Assembly (NCBI RefSeq): GCF_032362555.1
Contig: NC_083506.1
Span: forward strand, 12,819,501 to 12,883,500
Length of the DNA: 64,000 nucleotides
Direction: 5' to 3'
Source of the DNA: Amyelois transitella
Taxonomy: Eukaryota > Arthropoda > Insecta > Lepidoptera > Pyralidae
Made by a program: the position numbers and the translations under genes. The notes beneath the pieces were generated by a model, which worked only from the letters and a program-made list of their open reading frames with translations, ran no database searches and was not told the origin of the DNA. This document shows positions 54,253 to 64,000 of this stretch, in pieces; the stretch's first letter is position 1, and every line of letters begins with the position of its first letter.

Positions 54253-54275
54253 TAATCAGTTGACATAGTAGGAGC

Positions 54276-54523
54276 GTCGGTGGTCGAATTGATAAGGTGT
54301 ACGGTTAAAATGCGTGATGCGCAGAAAGGCGCATGTTCGAATCCAACCTCGGCCATGTACCAATGACTATTTTCGAAGTTATTTACATTAGTTTGAATAC
54401 TAACCGATGCTCTTACGGTGAGGGAAAATATCGTGAGGAAACCTGCACATTCAGGCAACTGGATGTGTAACCATGATCGATCCAATACGGGTCAGGTTTA
54501 CCTGCAAAGGTTGCGGAGAAAAA
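54276..54523 (+). mobile_element. SINE-B, head and most of body
   Basis: tRNA-like head cggtggtcgaattgataagg, B box gttcgaatcc; ends at aaaggttgcggag, where a SINE-A joins. Confidence 0.8.
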
Positions 54524-54735
54524 GAATAGGACCACTGCATCTCTTTCCCATGGATGTCGTAAAAGGCGACTAAGGGACAATTTTATAAACTTGGGATTCT
54601 CCTTTAAAGCGACGGGCTAGCAACCTGTCACTATTTAAATCTCAATTCTTTAATTTAGTTAAACAGCGGAACAAGGTCTCGGTCTTTTCAAGACTGTTGG
54701 CTCTGTCTGCCCCGCACGGGATAAAGAACGTGATA
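54524..54735 (+). mobile_element. SINE-A, headless
   Basis: Begins at aaaaagaataggacc directly after SINE-B. The third SINE in the gene B intron. Confidence 0.87.
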
Positions 54736-54772
54736 GTTTATATTTATATATCTACATATTCATTTTGCTTAC

Positions 54773-54890
54773 CCCAAATCTTGAGGGAACCCTTCTTCTT
54801 CTTTGCTCTAGAATCTTCTAGCATCACCTCATTGCCTCCTAGACAGTAACAGCATGCCACCAACATAAACAAAACCACAATTGATTTCAT
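54773..54890 (-). CDS. Gene B: signal-peptide exon 1
   Basis: 118 nt (39 codons plus one base), donor G|GTAAGC, phase 1. It encodes MKSIVVLFMLVACCYCLGG, a signal peptide, then NEVMLEDSRAKKKKGSLKIW. The coding length and junction phase are identical to gene A exon 1. Too short to stand out by ORF length, it was found by looking for the partner of the 53642 exon. A short AATATAAG near 54949 (minus) could be a TATA box. Confidence 0.75.
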
Positions 54891-55363
54891 TGTATTTATT
54901 TCAATCCTATATTTCCACTACAAACACGTATAATAAACTTAAAAAACTTATATTTCATAAACTTGTTTGCTTATAAGCACATATTTTTGTTTAAAACTTA
55001 AATATATTTAAAACACTCGCCCGTCCCGAACGGATTTCAGTTAATAAATAAGTATTTATTTCGTTCAACACACGTGTATATCGTTTTAAAAGAAGAAAGT
55101 TCTCCTTTGTTTCAGTTCTCGAGCAAATTCGTGCCGCCATTTTCATTTCTGTGACTAATTCACGTGTTACGTACCTACGGGAAAGATTATTATGCTTCTT
55201 TTGTTAAAATACTTTCCACGTAGGTAGGTACCTTACTCAGGAAAAATTTCACCGTTTACTTAATAATAACTTATTTGCATCTCAAAGCCTCACATAGAAC
55301 CGACAGCGAAATGTCCAAAATATTAGTTTTGTAAGACAAAAAAAGCGACTGGCGTGAACACCA

Positions 55364-55567
55364 TCCTACTTCCTACTACTATTATAAAGGCGAAAGTTTG
55401 TATGGATGTTTGTTACTCTTTCACGCAAAAACTACTGAACCGATTACCATGAAATTTGGTATGTAGGTAGCTGAAGACCCAGAATAACACATAGGCTACT
55501 TTTCATCCTAGAGTTCCCGCGTGATTGATAGGGTTTCCATGCGGACGAAGTCGCGGGCGGCCTCTAG
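55364..55567 (+). mobile_element. Helitron-like, Hel-b
   Basis: 5' end duplicated (A|TCctactTCctactact); 3' hairpin gcggacgaagtcgcgggc, ctCTAG|T. Confidence 0.85.
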
Positions 55568-55732
55568 TACATACATATATTAGAATTGGAAAGTTGCTTG
55601 TTCACGAGTTTGCGTTTCACGATACACGCTATCCTAAGTCCAATATCGGTTTAAAAAAAATATTAAGCTGTAACAGACACACTCATGCCTGATATGCAAT
55701 TCATTTAGTGTGTCTGTACCAAGTCTTATTTC

Positions 55733-55886
55733 TTACATACATATCATCACGTCTATATCCCTTGCGGGGTAGACAGAGCCAACAGTCTTGAAAAGACTGA
55801 AAGGCCACGTTTTACTACATCCATGGGAAAGAGACGGAGTAGTCCTATTTTTTTTTTCTATTTGCGCCGGGAACCACACGGCACTT
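55733..55886 (-). mobile_element. SINE-A with large internal deletion
   Basis: 'ggccacgtt' is joined to 'ttactacatccatggg', losing about 110 bp from the middle; both ends are intact. Confidence 0.87.
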
Positions 55887-56132
55887 CAATCTTTCTTTTT
55901 GGGATCAATACGGATGATTAATGATTTCGCCCTTCGCCATAAAGAAGAATCTCAAAATTGAGCCTTTTCCTGTTTTTATTATTATTTGTCTAGCCTATGG
56001 CGTTATCGCATTCGAATCAAAATAAAAAAACTTTTTTTTTAAGTAATACGTAATTTAGTTCCTTATTAATAAGTTCTCGTATATAGTAAGTATTATTATT
56101 TTCTATTTTTGTTGTGGCTTCTTTTTTTTATT

Positions 56133-56379
56133 AGTGCCGTGTGGTTCCCGGCACCAATAGTAAAAAGAATAGGACCACTAAACGTGTCTTAAAAGTCAAC
56201 TATGGGATAAGCTTATAAACTTGGGATTTAGGAGACGGCTAGCAACCTATCACTATTTGATTCTCAATTCTATCGTGAAGCCAAACAGCTGAACATGGCC
56301 TATCAGTCTTTTCAAAACTGTTGGCTCTGTCTACCCCGCAAGGGATATAGACATGATTATATTTATGTATGTATGTTTT
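56133..56379 (+). mobile_element. SINE-A, near full length
   Basis: Short deletions around 'ccactaaacgtgtc' and 'gggatttaggag'. 55890-56132 has nothing else. Confidence 0.88.
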
Positions 56380-56410
56380 GTAATTTGTCACGTGTATATT
56401 TATATATATA

Positions 56411-56638
56411 TACGTGACAAATTACACAGATGGAGTTAGCCTCGAAGTAAGTTCGAAACTTATAAACGAGGTACTAACCCAACGATACTATATTTTATAA
56501 TAAATACTTACATAGATAAACATCCAAGACCCAGGCCAATCAGAGAAAATTCTTTTCTCATCGTGCCCTGGCCGGGATTCGAACCTAGGACCTCCGGTGT
56601 GACAGACAAGCGCAATACCGCTGCGCTACAGAGGTTGT
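56411..56638 (-). mobile_element. SINE-C, full length
   Basis: From acgtgacaaattacac to the tRNA-like head. The reversed sequence gtaatttgtcacgt lies at about 56379-56392, making a 14 bp inverted repeat with the SINE 3' end. Confidence 0.87.
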
Positions 56639-56639
56639 T

Positions 56640-57109
56640 ATGTATGTTGATATGTATGTATGGATGTACGATAAGTACGAGTATATATACTTCAGTATTA
56701 TAGTTTGTTATTACAGTAACTTCTACAAGTAACTATGTAAGCGACACAATAATCTTCACAAAAAAAAACATCATTTTGATAAAATTAAAAAATAAGAATT
56801 TCCTCGCTGTATTTTCCGCAAAGACACCTATCACCATTCAAAAAAAATCCGTCAAAGGATCCAATCTTAATGGATTAAGTAAAAAATAAAAAATGGGCTT
56901 TCATCAACCCTCTTTATATAAAGCCTTCGAGTATAAATAAATCGAAATGATGTTCCCTTTATATTTAACACAATATACAGCTTTGATCCGTGAGAATTGG
57001 AATGGTTCAATTGTCTAATTAAATTAGTTTATAGAAACCTAACTCCAATACAAAAACATATCATGCCTTCATGACAAGTCAGAGCTAAGAGTCGCGAAAT
57101 GATTTGTAG
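56640..57109. other. No recognisable feature
   Basis: AT-rich; no repeat or exon identified. Confidence 0.45.
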
Positions 57110-57303
57110 CATGAGCGATGATGCGGGCTTCCGCCAGGCTAGGTGTGATGCTGTATCAGGGGTTGTATATATGGTCCGATCCGTGAAATCTTTGCTTGCG
57201 CGATTTAGACCCTTCGCTTTTAATATTTATGTCTAATAGCGTCGTGTGATTGGCTATTGCGACTTGTGGCGTAGAGATTTCGTCACAGATTGACAGGTCA
57301 CGA
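57110..57303 (-). repeat. Possible LTR-like repeat
   Basis: gtgtgattggctattgcgac and ggctaggtgtgatgctg correspond, inverted, to parts of 39060-39360. Confidence 0.35.
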
Positions 57304-57308
57304 CATTG

Positions 57309-57356
57309 ATTCTTTTTTAGGCGATGGGCTAGCAACCTGTCACTATTTGAATCACA
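57309..57356 (+). mobile_element. SINE-A crumb
   Basis: ttcttttttaggcgatgggc to tgaatcaca only. Confidence 0.6.
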
Positions 57357-57532
57357 ATTATTAAACTTATATTAAACTCAAATATCCATATATAGTATGT
57401 ATATTTATAATAGAGTTGAGTGCGCTCGACCCCAATCAGTCCGTTTGAAAGCAAGATTAGGCCTAAAGCGGACTAAGCAAGCTCAAACAGTCCTAGTAAA
57501 CTTATAGCACCTACCATCATAAAAACCGATGG

Positions 57533-58014
57533 CTGTGGCTGTTCAACCTATTTATGGATAGTTGTTTGACAGATTTGAAAGAGTCTGAAAGTGGATTAAG
57601 GATGAATGAGTTACTCGTCAAATGTCTGCTCTATGCCGACGATCAGGTTATAAAGGCGTCATCAGCGGAGGAGTTACAGGAGAGTAAACTTATAGCAGGT
57701 ACCTACCATCATAAAAAAACGCAACTATTTCCGCCCCTAACAGCGCGTGTATCGGAAAACTCCTTGATTTTAGCGAAAATTGCCGGCGTCCGAGTACCGT
57801 CGATAACTAAAGTGAATAATTATAATTGTTTTTTTTATAATTAAGGACGTCCTGATAAAGGGTCAGGTCAAAAGTAACCGAAACCGCCGAGCTTGTATGA
57901 AGAGAGTTATGAATGTGGATGAAGCGAAGGAAGTAATGCAGAGATCGTGGCAAGTGGAAAGAGGTAGTCTCTACCTACCCCTCCGGGAAAGAGGCGTGAT
58001 TTTATGTATGTATG
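57533..58014 (+). pseudogene. RTE-like LINE, internally deleted
   Basis: Codons for LFNLFMDSCLTDLKE to the YADD box and SSAEELQE are followed by about 160 bp of foreign sequence. Then come codons from VLVKGQVKS-like to the ORF end and tail. About 210 codons (including the thumb region) are missing. See findings for the duplicated flank. Confidence 0.85.
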
Positions 58015-58427
58015 TTTTTTTATGATTGGAACAAAATAAATTGACAGATGTTACTCGTAAATATGATAAGGGAAAGGTGAAATTCAGGTCAAGATTTTAT
58101 TTGACTGATTTAGTTATCAATACACAAACCTCAAACCACTGCCGCCCGAAGATTTGAAATTTTGCATCTTCCTTAGTATAGTAATTATCAATCTTATAGG
58201 TACATGTTAGGGTTTTAATTTAATTAATTTTATTTGTTTAATCTTTAGTTTTATTTTGTCACAAATGATTTAAGTCTTTTTTTTTTGGCTTTCTAGTTTA
58301 TTTGCAATTTGATACAATTCAAACTAGTTGGCCAATCTATTACTTGTTTTGAGGACACAAATGGTTAATTCTGTATTCATACATATTTATATTATATAAA
58401 TTGAATTGTTTGATATATCTTTATTTG
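58015..58427. other. No recognisable feature
   Basis: AT-rich sequence only. Confidence 0.45.
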
Positions 58428-58647
58428 CGTTCCCGGCACGAATACTCTTTCCCATGGATGTCGTAAAAGGCAACTAAGGGATAGACTTATACTACTTGGG
58501 ATTCTTTTTTTAGGCGATTGCCTAGCAACCTGTCACTACTTGAATCTCAATTCTATCTTAAAGCCAAATAGCTGAACTATGGCCTATCAGTCTTTACAAG
58601 ACTGTTGGCTCTGTCTAGCTCGCAAGGGATATAGACGTGATTATATG
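58428..58647 (+). mobile_element. SINE-A, partial head deletion
   Basis: gttcccggcacgaatactctttc: 25 bp lost after the head. Its tail is interrupted by SINE-C. Confidence 0.88.
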
Positions 58648-58880
58648 CCGCCCTCTGTGGCGCAGCGGCAGTACGTTTGTCTGTGACACTGGAGGTCCCG
58701 GGTTCGAATCCCGGCCAGGGCATGATGAGAAAGGAACTTTCTCTGATTGACCTGAGTCTTGGATGTTTATCTATATAAGTATTTATTATAAAATATAGTA
58801 TCGTTGAGTTAGTATCTCGTATCACAAGTTTCGAACTTACTTCGAGGCTAACTCAATCTGTGTAATTTGTCCCGTATATA
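58648..58880 (+). mobile_element. SINE-C, full length
   Basis: tRNA-like head ctctgtggcgcagcggcag, B box gggttcgaatccc, 3' end ttgtcccgtatata. Inserted into a SINE-A tail. Confidence 0.9.
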
Positions 58881-59070
58881 CCTACAAATTCAACTAGTGA
58901 AAAACAGGTTTATTTTTTTTACTTACACTTTTCTTCTTGAATGTACATGCGAGCAGCTGAGTGCAGCTTGCGGAGACATTTTACTTGCGGACCACCCATC
59001 TGTACTGTTCAGAGTGGTCAGACCTCGTTTATTTTGAAGTTCCGTTGCAAACAACGTTGTTCGTTGTTTT

Positions 59071-59332
59071 GTGCCGTGTAGTTCCCGGCACCATTACAAA
59101 AAGAATAGGACCACTCCATCTCTTTCTCATGGATGTCGTAAAAGGCGACTAAGGGATAGGCTTTAAAACTTGAGATTCTTTTTTAAGCGATGGGCTAGCA
59201 ACCTGTCACTATTTAAATCTCAATTCTATCACTAAGCCAAATAGCTGAACGTGGCCATTCAGTCTTTTCAAGACTGTGGCTCTGTCTACCTCGCAAGGGA
59301 TATAGACGTGACCATAATTATGTATATATGTA
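59071..59332 (+). mobile_element. SINE-A, full length
   Basis: Head GTGCCGTGTAG; long irregular tail atgtatatatgtata. Confidence 0.9.
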
Positions 59333-59591
59333 TATTTTTGGCGCGATACATAATGAAAAATCTAGACGACTATTTTCCTTCTAAAGGTTAAGCTGAAAAA
59401 TATTGCAAAAAGGATAATAAAAATAAAAATTACACTACCCACGTTTCAGCCATCGGTGTGACGCTCAATTTACTTTCAAATAAAAATATAATCTTACAAA
59501 GTGTGAGCTGATATCTCACACAAGGGGTTCCGTACAAAATCAATTCTTATCATATTGTATGTACTTCATACTTACATACATTCATATATTT

Positions 59592-59826
59592 GACGGCCTC
59601 TGTGGCGCAGCGGTAGAACGCCTGTCTGTAACACCGGAGGTCCCGGGTTCGAATCCCGGCCAGGGCATGATGAGAAACGAACTTTCTCTTATTGACCTGG
59701 GTCTTGGATGTTTATATATAAGTATTTATTATCAAAAATAGTATCGCTGAGTTAGTATCTTGTAACACAAGTTTCGAACTTACTTCGAGGCTAACTCAAT
59801 TTGTGTAATTTGTCCCGTATATATTT
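59592..59826 (+). mobile_element. SINE-C, full length
   Basis: A box region tggcgcagcggtag and B box ggttcgaatcc are both intact. Confidence 0.9.
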
Positions 59827-59862
59827 AAAAATAAAAATTAAAAAAATATTTTAAAATAATAT

Positions 59863-60024
59863 ATATAATCACGTCTATACGGACAGTGAAAGAGCAAACA
59901 GTCTTAAAAAGACTGATAGGCCACGTTCAGTTGTTCGACTTTATGCGAACGCGGCTTGTCAGTCTTTTCCAGACTCTGTATACACGGCAAGGGATATAGA
60001 CGTGATTATATGTATGTATTCTAT
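59863..60024. mobile_element. SINE-A inverted pair
   Basis: Minus 3' fragment (59863-59942) fused to plus 3' fragment (59943-60024) at 'ttatgcgaacgcgg'. Together they form an imperfect palindrome. Confidence 0.75.
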
Positions 60025-60319
60025 TTAAGTTTAAAACTATAATAGATTTATTTTCATACTGCCCAAAAGTTCCTACCTAAACACAATACGCTGAACTACA
60101 AAACAGGGAACAACATCTAGGACTTATAAATAACTCCGACCTTTACATATACCACGAATAATGTAAAACATACGCCAACCGCAGTTCATACTCGACTGAG
60201 TGCTGGAAGCCATCTTGAATCGTAGATGTAGTTCAAAGGAGAACTTATGCATGTGTAAACTTAGCACCGGTATAATTGAATTAAGTACTAGTTGTAACTT
60301 GTCAATACGTTTGATTGAT

Positions 60320-60572
60320 ACATACATACATATAATCACGTCTATATCCCTTGCGGGGTAGACAGAGCGGACAGTCTTAAAAAGACTAATAGGCCACGTT
60401 CAGGCTTAATGATAGAATTGAGATTTAAATAGTTACAGGTTGCTAGCCTGTCGCCTAAAAGAAGAATCCCATGTTTATAAGCCTATCACTTAATCGCCTT
60501 TTACGACATCCACTGGGAAAGAGATGGAGTGGTCCTATTACTTTTAATAATGGTGCCGGGAACCACACGGCC
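60320..60572 (-). mobile_element. SINE-A, near full length
   Basis: Lacks 12 bp around 'gttcaggcttaatg'. 60025-60319 has no feature. Confidence 0.9.
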
Positions 60573-60655
60573 GATATGAATGATGGCCGTTACAGTTTTA
60601 ATTTACTTGCCTGTGACGTCATATTTTACGTGTTGGGTTGCAAATTAAGCTTAAT

Positions 60656-60985
60656 TAATTATGACAACGCCAATCTCTTGTTTGGTTTTCTTCCACCTAA
60701 AGGTTGACTGGAAGAGATTTCATTTACGGCCTCTGTGGCGCAGCAGTAGTACTTGTGTGCGACACCGAAGGTCCCGGGTTCGAATCCCGGCCATGGCGAA
60801 ATGATGAGAAAAGAACTTTTTCTGATTGGCCTGGGTCTTGGATGTTTATCCATATACGACTGGAAGGGATTGCATTAGCGATAAGTCCACTTTTATACCA
60901 TCTCTGTTTCGTTTCTGCTGTTTTGTATGTTTCACTCTTATGGTGCAATAAAGAGTTTTATCTATCTATATATCTATCTAAACCA
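60656..60985 (+). repeat. rep-D, split by SINE-C
   Basis: gacaacgccaatctcttgtt ... gcgataagtccacttttata ... ggtgcaataaagagttt, then tatc units. The most complete rep-D copy; ends in a (TATC)n tail. Confidence 0.7.
60727..60857 (+). mobile_element. SINE-C, 3'-shortened, with TSD
   Basis: Flanked by gactggaagagatttcatt (60706-60724) and gactggaagggattgcatt (60858-60876), a 17/19 match. Confidence 0.85.
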
Positions 60986-61205
60986 GAAATTCCGTTCCTA
61001 CTCTTCACACTGGGTACCCTAAAATGAACCTTTTAAACAAACCGCGTGGGCGTAACAATAACGTAACAAATATACCGTAACATTATGACTCTGACATGCC
61101 CGCAGTTACGCGCTGCTACAAAAGTAAGCAATCACCGTTAAATTAAGTCACTGTATCGATGATGATGCGACGGCGCAGAAGTGACATTTCAAAGTTTACA
61201 ATATT

Positions 61206-61408
61206 GCATACGTATAATCACGTCTATATCCCTTGCGGGGAAGACAGAGCCAACAGTCTCGAAAAGACTGATTGGCCACGTTCGGCTGTTTGACTTTATG
61301 ATAGAATTGAGAAACCTATCCCTTAGTCGCCTTTTACGACATCCATGGGAACGAGATGGAGTGGTCCTATTCTTTTTTTTATATTGGTGCCGGGAACCAC
61401 ACGGCACC
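61206..61408 (-). mobile_element. SINE-A with internal deletion
   Basis: 'gaattgaga' is joined to 'aacctatcccttag', about 55 bp lost. 61409-61749 holds no further feature. Confidence 0.88.
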
Positions 61409-61749
61409 TTTCGTTCATTACAATTTTAACAGAATTTCAAAACACTGTTAGGTTAAAGATTGATTCACACATACAAAAACTTGTTAAATCCATGTGAAAT
61501 CATAAAATCAGTGCAATGTTCAAAGAATTCAACATCCAATCTTGTTTTTATTTCCATTTCATGATCCCCGACCTTTCTGTCCCCCACCCTGATCTGTGAC
61601 CTCCGCCGTGTGGTTTTATGATATACGTAAAGTGTTTATAATCGCGTCGGGGTTTACGGCTGATGTAACCTGCTTTACGAACGAGGGTACAGCCTACATT
61701 GCCTTTGAATGTTATACATTAAATTTAAAAAAAATATATATTTTCAGGT

Positions 61750-61802
61750 GTGTCGCCTCTGTCTACCCCGTAAGGGATAAAAGCGTGATTGTATGTATGT
61801 TA
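61750..61802 (+). mobile_element. SINE-A, terminal hairpin fragment
   Basis: ctctgtctaccccgtaaggg plus tail. Confidence 0.7.
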
Positions 61803-61853
61803 AATGTTTGTAATGGCTTAATTTGTCTTGGTCATATGGTTCCTCGAATATTA

Positions 61854-62120
61854 CATACATACATACATATGGTCACGTCTATATCCCTTGCGGGGTTGAC
61901 AGAGCCAACAGTCTTGAAAAGACTGATAGGCCACTTTCAGCTGTTTGGCTTTATGATGGAATTGAGATTCAAATAGTGACAGGTTGCTAGCCCGTCGCCT
62001 AAAAGAAGAATCCCAAGTTTATAAACCTATCCCTTAGTCGCCTTTTACGACATCCATGGGAAAGAGATGGAGTGGTCCTATTCTTTTTTTGTATTGGTGC
62101 CGGGAACCACACGGCATTAA
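61854..62120 (-). mobile_element. SINE-A, full length with 14 bp TSD
   Basis: Perfect ttcctcgaatatta at 61840-61853 and 62121-62134. Few private changes, so this is probably a young insertion. Confidence 0.96.
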
Positions 62121-62160
62121 TTCCTCGAATATTAATTACTTTTATTTCGGGTTTACTCAC

Positions 62161-62405
62161 AGACTGATAGGCCACGTTTAGCTGTTTGGCTTAATGATGG
62201 AATTGAGATTCAAATAGTGACAGGTCGCTAGCCCATAGTACAAGAGGAATCCCAAGTTTATGAGCTCTTAGTATCTCTATACATCATCCATCCAAAAAGA
62301 TGGAGTGCTCCTATTCTCCTAACCTATCGTATCGTGCCAGGAAATAAGACTGTTTGCTCTGTCTACCCCGCAAGCGATATAGACGATTATATCTACGTAT
62401 GTACA
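62161..62405. mobile_element. SINE-A, two joined fragments
   Basis: Minus-oriented copy without 3' end (62161-62345), then a plus terminal fragment (62346-62405). Confidence 0.75.
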
Positions 62406-62487
62406 TTTATATATATCCACAGACCTTAAAATGTCCCACATAGACGCAGAATACTTCAGTAATAAAAATCAATAACAAAAATTTGAA

Positions 62488-62571
62488 TACATACATAAAA
62501 ATCACGCCTCTTTCCTGGAGGGGTAGGCAGAGACTACCTCTTTCCACTTGCCACGATATTTGCATACTTAT
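62488..62571 (-). mobile_element. RTE-like LINE, 3' end
   Basis: Last about 22 codons plus tail; stops at cgatatttgcatactta. Confidence 0.83.
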
Positions 62572-63000
62572 TTGAATTCATATTTATTTAAAAGTTCTAT
62601 ATGCAACTCTATAGATTAAATATGTATCATGCATTTACCAACAAGAAAAATTAGCGCGAAATCCTATTTCAACTCGGAGAATTTATTTGTTCTTACAATT
62701 CCCATTACGGTGAGCGTAGAAGCGGCTTATCAAGCTGCTTTTCGGCTATGAAATTATGCTATTTTCCCGAAAATCTCGTACAACATAAGATAAAAGGGTG
62801 TTATTCCGTTTTTCCCGTACAAAATGCTTATTTTCCGTCTAGATTATCTGTAATTTTACGGCGATGTTTCTTGTATAAAAATATTATTTATTATATAAGC
62901 TTATTTGTTTATTTTTTACTCGTGTAGTGATTGGTCAAAATCCACGTTATAGTTACGGGTAAATAAATAAAAATATCTCGATATAAAATTACGATTGTCG
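62572..63000. other. No recognisable feature
   Basis: Unique AT-rich sequence. Confidence 0.45.
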
Positions 63001-63100
63001 GCCTAGCCTTTCAGACTTTTCAACAATGTTGGCTCTGTCTACCCTGCAAGTAATACAGACGTAACTATACCTACAGATATAACTATATGTACATATGTAT
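63001..63100 (+). mobile_element. SINE-A, 3' fragment
   Basis: Diverged internal hairpin (cagacttttcaacaatg). Confidence 0.7.
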
Positions 63101-63166
63101 GTAAATCATCAATAATTTAAATGAAAAAGAGCAATGAGAGAGGTTATCCAGATATTTCCACATACA

Positions 63167-63396
63167 TATATTCACGTTTCACATTTTTATCTCTCGCGAG
63201 GCAGACAGGGCTAACAACAACCTTAAAAAGCCACGTTCGGCTATTTGGCTTGATGATAAAATTGAGATTCAAATAGTGAATAGCCCATAGCCTAAGAAGA
63301 TTCCCAAGTTTAAAAGCCTATCACTTAGTCGCCTTTTAGGTACTACGTCCACGTCCATAGTAAAGAGATGGAATGGTCCTATTCTTTCTTGGTATT
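63167..63396 (-). mobile_element. SINE-A, diverged
   Basis: Insertions in the tail-proximal hairpin (cacatttttatctctcgcgag). 63397-63740 shows nothing recognisable. Confidence 0.75.
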
Positions 63397-63740
63397 GCTT
63401 GGAAGATATTTCCACAAAACCGGATATAACGTGTACAGATCTGCCGGCAAAATCTTGTTAATTTTTGAACATCGTTCAAAAATTGATTGAATTGAAAATC
63501 GAATCGTTAAAATCGTGATGGTGCCGAAACGGATTTAGTGAAAAACAGCAATTCGTTAATGGATCACGCTGTAATCTGATCCGCCAATCGCGTCGCTTTG
63601 TGCCGCTTCAAATAACCAATGAACGTCGGCGTCAATTATCATATATCGACTATCGTGACGAGTGAATGAACACGTAATGAGTGAATATACCGTCAAAAGG
63701 AGGTACTTTATATTACCTTCATGGATTCTTATTGTTATTA

Positions 63741-64000
63741 TCTATACTAATATTAAAAAAGCTGAAGTGTTTATTATTTGTTTGAACGTGCTAATCTCAG
63801 GAACTACTGGTTCGAATTACAAAATTCTTTTTTTTGTTGAATAGACCATTTATCGAGGAAATCTTTAGGCTATATAACATCACGCTGCAACTTTTAGGAG
63901 CGAAGAAGTAATGGCAAATGTGAAAAATACGGGGAGAAATATTCATCCTTGAGGGCTTCAATGATGCCCAAAATAACTATTCCACGCAGACGAAGTCGCG
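63741..64000 (+). mobile_element. Helitron-like, Hel-a, cut by window edge
   Basis: TCtatactaatattaaaaaag to the hairpin acgcagacgaagtcgcg; CTAG would lie just outside. Confidence 0.85.

Noticed and set aside
58648..58735. tRNA-gene-like sequences at 58648, 59592, 60727 and 1483
   Set aside because: They have B boxes but continue into long SINE bodies with shared 3' ends; they are SINE heads, not tRNA genes.
1..64000. CRISPR arrays, operons, Shine-Dalgarno sites
   Set aside because: The many near-identical repeats are dispersed, in both orientations and irregularly spaced; intron-containing genes and SINEs show this is animal nuclear DNA.

Overview
The window looks like lepidopteran (moth or butterfly) nuclear DNA. 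It is AT-rich, almost gene-free over long stretches, and packed with element types typical of Lepidoptera: Helitron-like elements (5' TC, 3' CTAG, inserted between A and T), tRNA-derived SINEs, an AP-endonuclease LINE with a (TATG)n tail, and animal-type coding exons. No species is assigned.

Layout. 0-4.4 kb: SINE fragments. 4.4-7.6 kb: a full-length, uninterrupted RTE-like LINE on the minus strand. 7.9-21.9 kb: Helitrons, SINEs, a Harbinger-like 5' fragment and one doubtful exon. 21.9-24.5 kb: a 2.5 kb Helitron (H1) carrying a captured, decayed retroelement endonuclease fragment; a second copy (H2) lies at 35.6-37.4 kb. 24.6-24.8 kb: one exon of an animal haem peroxidase (minus strand). 28.1-31.8 kb: two intact, intronless, tail-to-tail paralogues of a secreted or ER-type small heat shock protein. 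38.0-54.9 kb: a minus-strand cluster of small two-exon genes (called here C, A and B). Each encodes a signal peptide plus a Lys-punctuated hydrophobic segment, resembling the C-terminal part of Osiris proteins. The rest, including 55-64 kb, is repeats.

Repeat names used here. SINE-A: about 260 bp, starts GTGCCGTGTGG, ends in a hairpin followed by (TATG)n; more than 60 full or partial copies. It has no visible tRNA-type promoter, and its 3' end matches that of the RTE-like LINE, including a compensated base pair in the hairpin. Five copies checked by eye have 12-14 bp target-site duplications. SINE-B and SINE-C: two tRNA-headed SINE families. Hel-a, Hel-b and others: short Helitron-like families. 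rep-D and rep-E: 3' ends of other, unidentified retroposons. For all SINEs and LINE fragments, '+' means the element's 5' end is at the lower coordinate.

How it works together. The LINE encodes the endonuclease and reverse transcriptase that probably mobilise SINE-A in trans through the shared 3' hairpin. SINE-A copies fill most of the gene B intron and sit close to both splice sites of gene A. The two heat shock paralogues share promoter wording around the TATA box, a trace of their duplication. All functional names come from reading motifs by eye; no database search was possible.
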